IMG/VR virus record: IMGVR_UViG_3300031951_001186
Coordinates: 1 to 23,971 of that record
DNA length: 23,971 nt
Source of the DNA: a virus
Reading direction: 5' to 3' (one strand)
Part shown: positions 22,109-23,971 of the stretch, piece by piece
How positions within the stretch are numbered: position 1 is the stretch's first letter
Layout of the letters: each line of letters opens with the position of its first letter
Program-made: the position numbers and the translations under genes
Notes under the pieces: model-generated
Databases searched by the model: none
Told to the model about the DNA's origin: nothing
What the model saw: the letters and a program-made list of their open reading frames with translations, nothing else

Positions 22109-22144
22109 GTAAAGCTGTACTAAAGGTAATAGCTTTACTTTTTT
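22109..22144 (+). terminator. Rho-independent terminator
   Basis: GTAAAGCT (22109-22116) pairs with AGCTTTAC (22131-22138), loop of 14 bases, followed by six T. It lies 21 bp after the membrane protein stop and ends the fibre transcript. Confidence 0.8.
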
Positions 22145-22169
22145 ATAAAAACTTAAAAACCAACAAGTT

Positions 22170-22334
22170 ATGATTATTTTAACAAAAGAAGAAGTTGCTG
22201 ATTTAATGAAATACGTTGACGATTTGCCATTTAAATATGGATTTCCTTTGTACAATTTTATCATAAAGAAGACTGAAGAAATTAGAAAAAAGGAAACTAA
22301 AGAAAAAATATCTAAAGAAATAAATTCTAAATAA
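22170..22334 (+). CDS. 54-aa charged protein
   Basis: 54 residues, 25 bp after the terminator, with an A-rich leader containing one AAACCAA. The N-terminal half is helix-loop (LTKEEVADLMKYVDDLPFKY), and the C-terminus is a Lys/Glu-rich helix (KKTEEIRKKETKEKISKE) with coiled-coil character. It ends 1 bp before the next gene. Two opposite-strand frames here are shadows. Not recognised. Confidence 0.65.
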   Translation: MIILTKEEVADLMKYVDDLPFKYGFPLYNFIIKKTEEIRKKETKEKISKEINSK

Positions 22335-22335
22335 C

Positions 22336-23865
22336 ATGAAACCTGTAAGGTCAAGTTCAGAAAAAGAAAATTGCCTACCTATATCATCTAATTGTGTGAT
22401 ATGGCAAGGACCAGACATATCTTGCATTAATTTATGTAAAGGTGATTCTGTTTCTGATGTTGTTTATAAACTTGCTACAATTGTTTGTGATTTTCAAAAT
22501 AGTGTTTCATTAGATGATGTAGATGTAACATGTTTAATAAATGATATTTATTGTGGTCCTCAAGCTGTTCCTCCAGCAAAAACTTTAAGTGCAATACTTC
22601 AATTACTTATAGATAAAGTATGTTGTAGTGGAGGTGGGGGTGGAGCAATGCCAATGGTTCAATCATTTGCAAAATCATTTGCTTTTGAAGATGGTTTTAG
22701 TTCAAGTGGTGAGTTAGTTCTTCCAGAATGTTTACAATACACTGATTCTAATACAGGTTTGTTAATCACGTCTTTACCAATAAGTGATTATGCTGTATTA
22801 CTTGCAAATTCATATTGCACACTTAAAACTCTTGTTAATACTCATACAAGTCAAATTGAAAATCACGAAACTAGAATTAATACACTTGAGTTAAAACCAG
22901 ATTTTGAATTACCTTCTGTAACTCCTTTTTGCAGTTTTGGAACATTGGTTGCTAATAATCCAGTTTCTATTGTAACAATGTTACAAGAAATAGATGTAGA
23001 ATTTTGTCGTTTGAGAGAAATTCTCGGTAACAATACAGAACTAAATTCCGGTGTTGGTCAACAATGTACTTATTTATCTTCTTATAATGCTTTAAGTCAA
23101 AATGGCTTAATGAGTAATATACCAGGTTGGAATCCTGTTGTAAATAATTTAGGTCAATCTTTGCAAAATTTATGGTTAACAGTGTGTGATATAAGAGCTG
23201 CAGTTGTTGATTTAAAAGGATCAATTACCGTAGATTGTAGTAGTTTTGTGTTAGGTTTTAATGCTTATAGAACTATAGAATCAGGTACTATTAATATAGT
23301 TTTTAATTCATATTGTACAATTCCGTCGTATTTTAGTAATTGTGCAACAATGTCTACAATACAAGTATCTGATGGTAATGGTGCTATTTATACAGAAACA
23401 TTTAATTTAAAAACTGCTGCAGAATCACCAACTGGTTTAACAATAAATATTCAAAATTTAAATGTTCAAGTTCCTTGGACAATTACAGTTACAGGATGTT
23501 TAGAATACAAAGGAACAGTTTGTAGTAAAACTGTTACTAAACAAATACAATCATTTAATAATCCTGTTCCAACAACTACGACTTTTGTATATCCATTAAA
23601 TCCTCTTTTGAATGCATTAGTGAATGGTAGATTAGCAATAATACCAGCACCTCATTTACCAAATGAAAATTTAGTTGTTGAATATTCAGGACCTGATGGA
23701 ACATTGTTTTCAAAAGTAATTGAAGCAGTTGATGCCTCAACTCCAACAAATTTTACAGCGTGTATACAATGTAATACAACTGTTAGTATAACATCAGGAC
23801 AACCTAGTGCTACTATAACATATTCTAGTTTACCTGGATATTGCGAATGTTTAAATAATGGATAA
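22336..23865 (+). CDS. Large Cys-rich tail protein with CVIWQGPDI motif
   Basis: 509 residues with 24 cysteines. The N-terminal 100 residues contain SNCVIWQGPDISCINLC, then KGDSVSDVVYKLATIVCDF, which matches a recurring module of Bacteroidota phage tail/fibre proteins (CVxWQGPDIxCIxLCxGDSVSDVVxKLA..(L/V)C). CC at 96-97 precedes a GGGGG hinge. Residues 160-190 form a short coiled coil (TLVNTHTSQIENHETRINTLE), typical of trimerising tail proteins. The C-terminal 200 residues look like Ig/FN3-type beta domains with paired cysteines (SYC, SNC, TGC, GTVC, TAC, IQC) and end in GYCECLNNG. I read it as a trimeric tail-tip or accessory fibre stabilised by Cys pairs; the disulfide or metal question is open. 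Confidence 0.8.
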   Translation: MKPVRSSSEKENCLPISSNCVIWQGPDISCINLCKGDSVSDVVYKLATIVCDFQNSVSLDDVDVTCLINDIYCGPQAVPPAKTLSAILQLLIDKVCCSGGGGGAMPMVQSFAKSFAFEDGFSSSGELVLPECLQYTDSNTGLLITSLPISDYAVLLANSYCTLKTLVNTHTSQIENHETRINTLELKPDFELPSVTPFCSFGTLVANNPVSIVTMLQEIDVEFCRLREILGNNTELNSGVGQQCTYLSSYNALSQNGLMSNIPGWNPVVNNLGQSLQNLWLTVCDIRAAVVDLKGSITVDCSSFVLGFNAYRTIESGTINIVFNSYCTIPSYFSNCATMSTIQVSDGNGAIYTETFNLKTAAESPTGLTINIQNLNVQVPWTITVTGCLEYKGTVCSKTVTKQIQSFNNPVPTTTTFVYPLNPLLNALVNGRLAIIPAPHLPNENLVVEYSGPDGTLFSKVIEAVDASTPTNFTACIQCNTTVSITSGQPSATITYSSLPGYCECLNNG

Positions 23866-23867
23866 TA

Positions 23868-23971
23868 ATGTCTTGTACTTGTAACAAATCTCCAAATTGT
23901 GATCCTTGTGCTTTTTGTTTACCACCTGGTGTAACATGCTTACCAGATTGTAATCCGAAAGATCCATGTGG
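23868..23971 (+). CDS. Start of a very Cys-rich tail-region protein (cut by window edge)
   Basis: ATG 2 bp after the previous stop opens a frame that stays open to the window edge. The 34 complete codons contain eight cysteines, with CTCNKSPNCDPCAFCLPPG at the start and C-x3-C and C-x5-C spacings after. Pro, Asp and Asn are also abundant. It resembles the cysteine-knot-like leader of tail-tip proteins and continues the Cys-rich gene series. Only the N-terminus is visible, so the product cannot be named. Confidence 0.6.
   Translation, partial: MSCTCNKSPNCDPCAFCLPPGVTCLPDCNPKDPC

Noticed and set aside
1-23971. Recoded stop codon, as in some crAss-like phages
   Set aside because: Genes end at TAA, TGA (terL, nuclease) and TAG (21691), with overlapping downstream starts and no reading through any of them into conserved sequence.
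1-23971. CRISPR array, insertion sequence or integration site
   Set aside because: I saw no regularly spaced repeats, transposase or integrase motifs, or terminal inverted repeats; the tRNA pair is not followed by an attachment-like duplication within the window.

Overview
The window reads as part of the packaging and virion-structure region of an AT-rich tailed double-stranded DNA phage (Caudoviricetes). Every convincing gene is on the + strand, genes are packed with 1-60 bp overlaps or very short gaps, and the order large terminase - portal - acidic scaffold-like protein - major capsid protein - neck - tail - fibre is the standard phage one. The host is probably a member of Bacteroidota: there are almost no Shine-Dalgarno sequences, the leaders are A-rich (often with the motif AAACCAA), and the terminase, portal and fibre resemble those of crAss-like and other Bacteroidota phages. 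That lineage call rests on recognised sequence character, not on a search. TAA, TGA and TAG all act as stops, so the genetic code is standard.

Layout. 1-3289: the end of an unknown gene, a Cys-rich zinc-binding-like protein, a RecB/Cas4-type PD-(D/E)XK nuclease, four unknown small genes, and a second possible nuclease. 3290-3643: the only long stretch without protein genes. It is an RNA cassette with a CAU-anticodon tRNA, about 150 nt of hairpin-rich RNA, and an aberrant class II tRNA with a GUC anticodon and a giant variable arm. 3644-11950: a small gene, terL, a 34-aa ORF, portal, scaffold-like protein and major capsid protein, closed by a terminator. 12034-14060: several small, mostly basic proteins around a 338-aa unknown, with a structured leader at 12187-12289. 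14065-16510: neck/adaptor candidate, a ferritin/Dps-like four-helix candidate, and an abundant structural protein (possibly tail tube), closed by a strong terminator. 16633-23971: Cys-rich tail proteins, a 1117-aa modular tail fibre, a small membrane protein, a second terminator, a large Cys-rich tail protein and the start of another Cys-rich gene that runs off the window.

How the parts fit. Terminase and portal load DNA into a shell built by the capsid and scaffold-like proteins; the 14 kb neck protein and the 15.3 kb structural protein would form the neck and tail; the 17-24 kb cluster would form the tail tip and receptor-binding apparatus. The most unusual elements are the Leu-bodied tRNA carrying Asp identity bases, the structured RNAs that share one hairpin, the 14-nt leader motif shared only by the two most highly expressed-looking structural genes, the Dps-like protein in the neck region, and the concentration of cysteine in the tail-tip genes. 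No replication, lysis, integration, CRISPR or retron genes are visible here.
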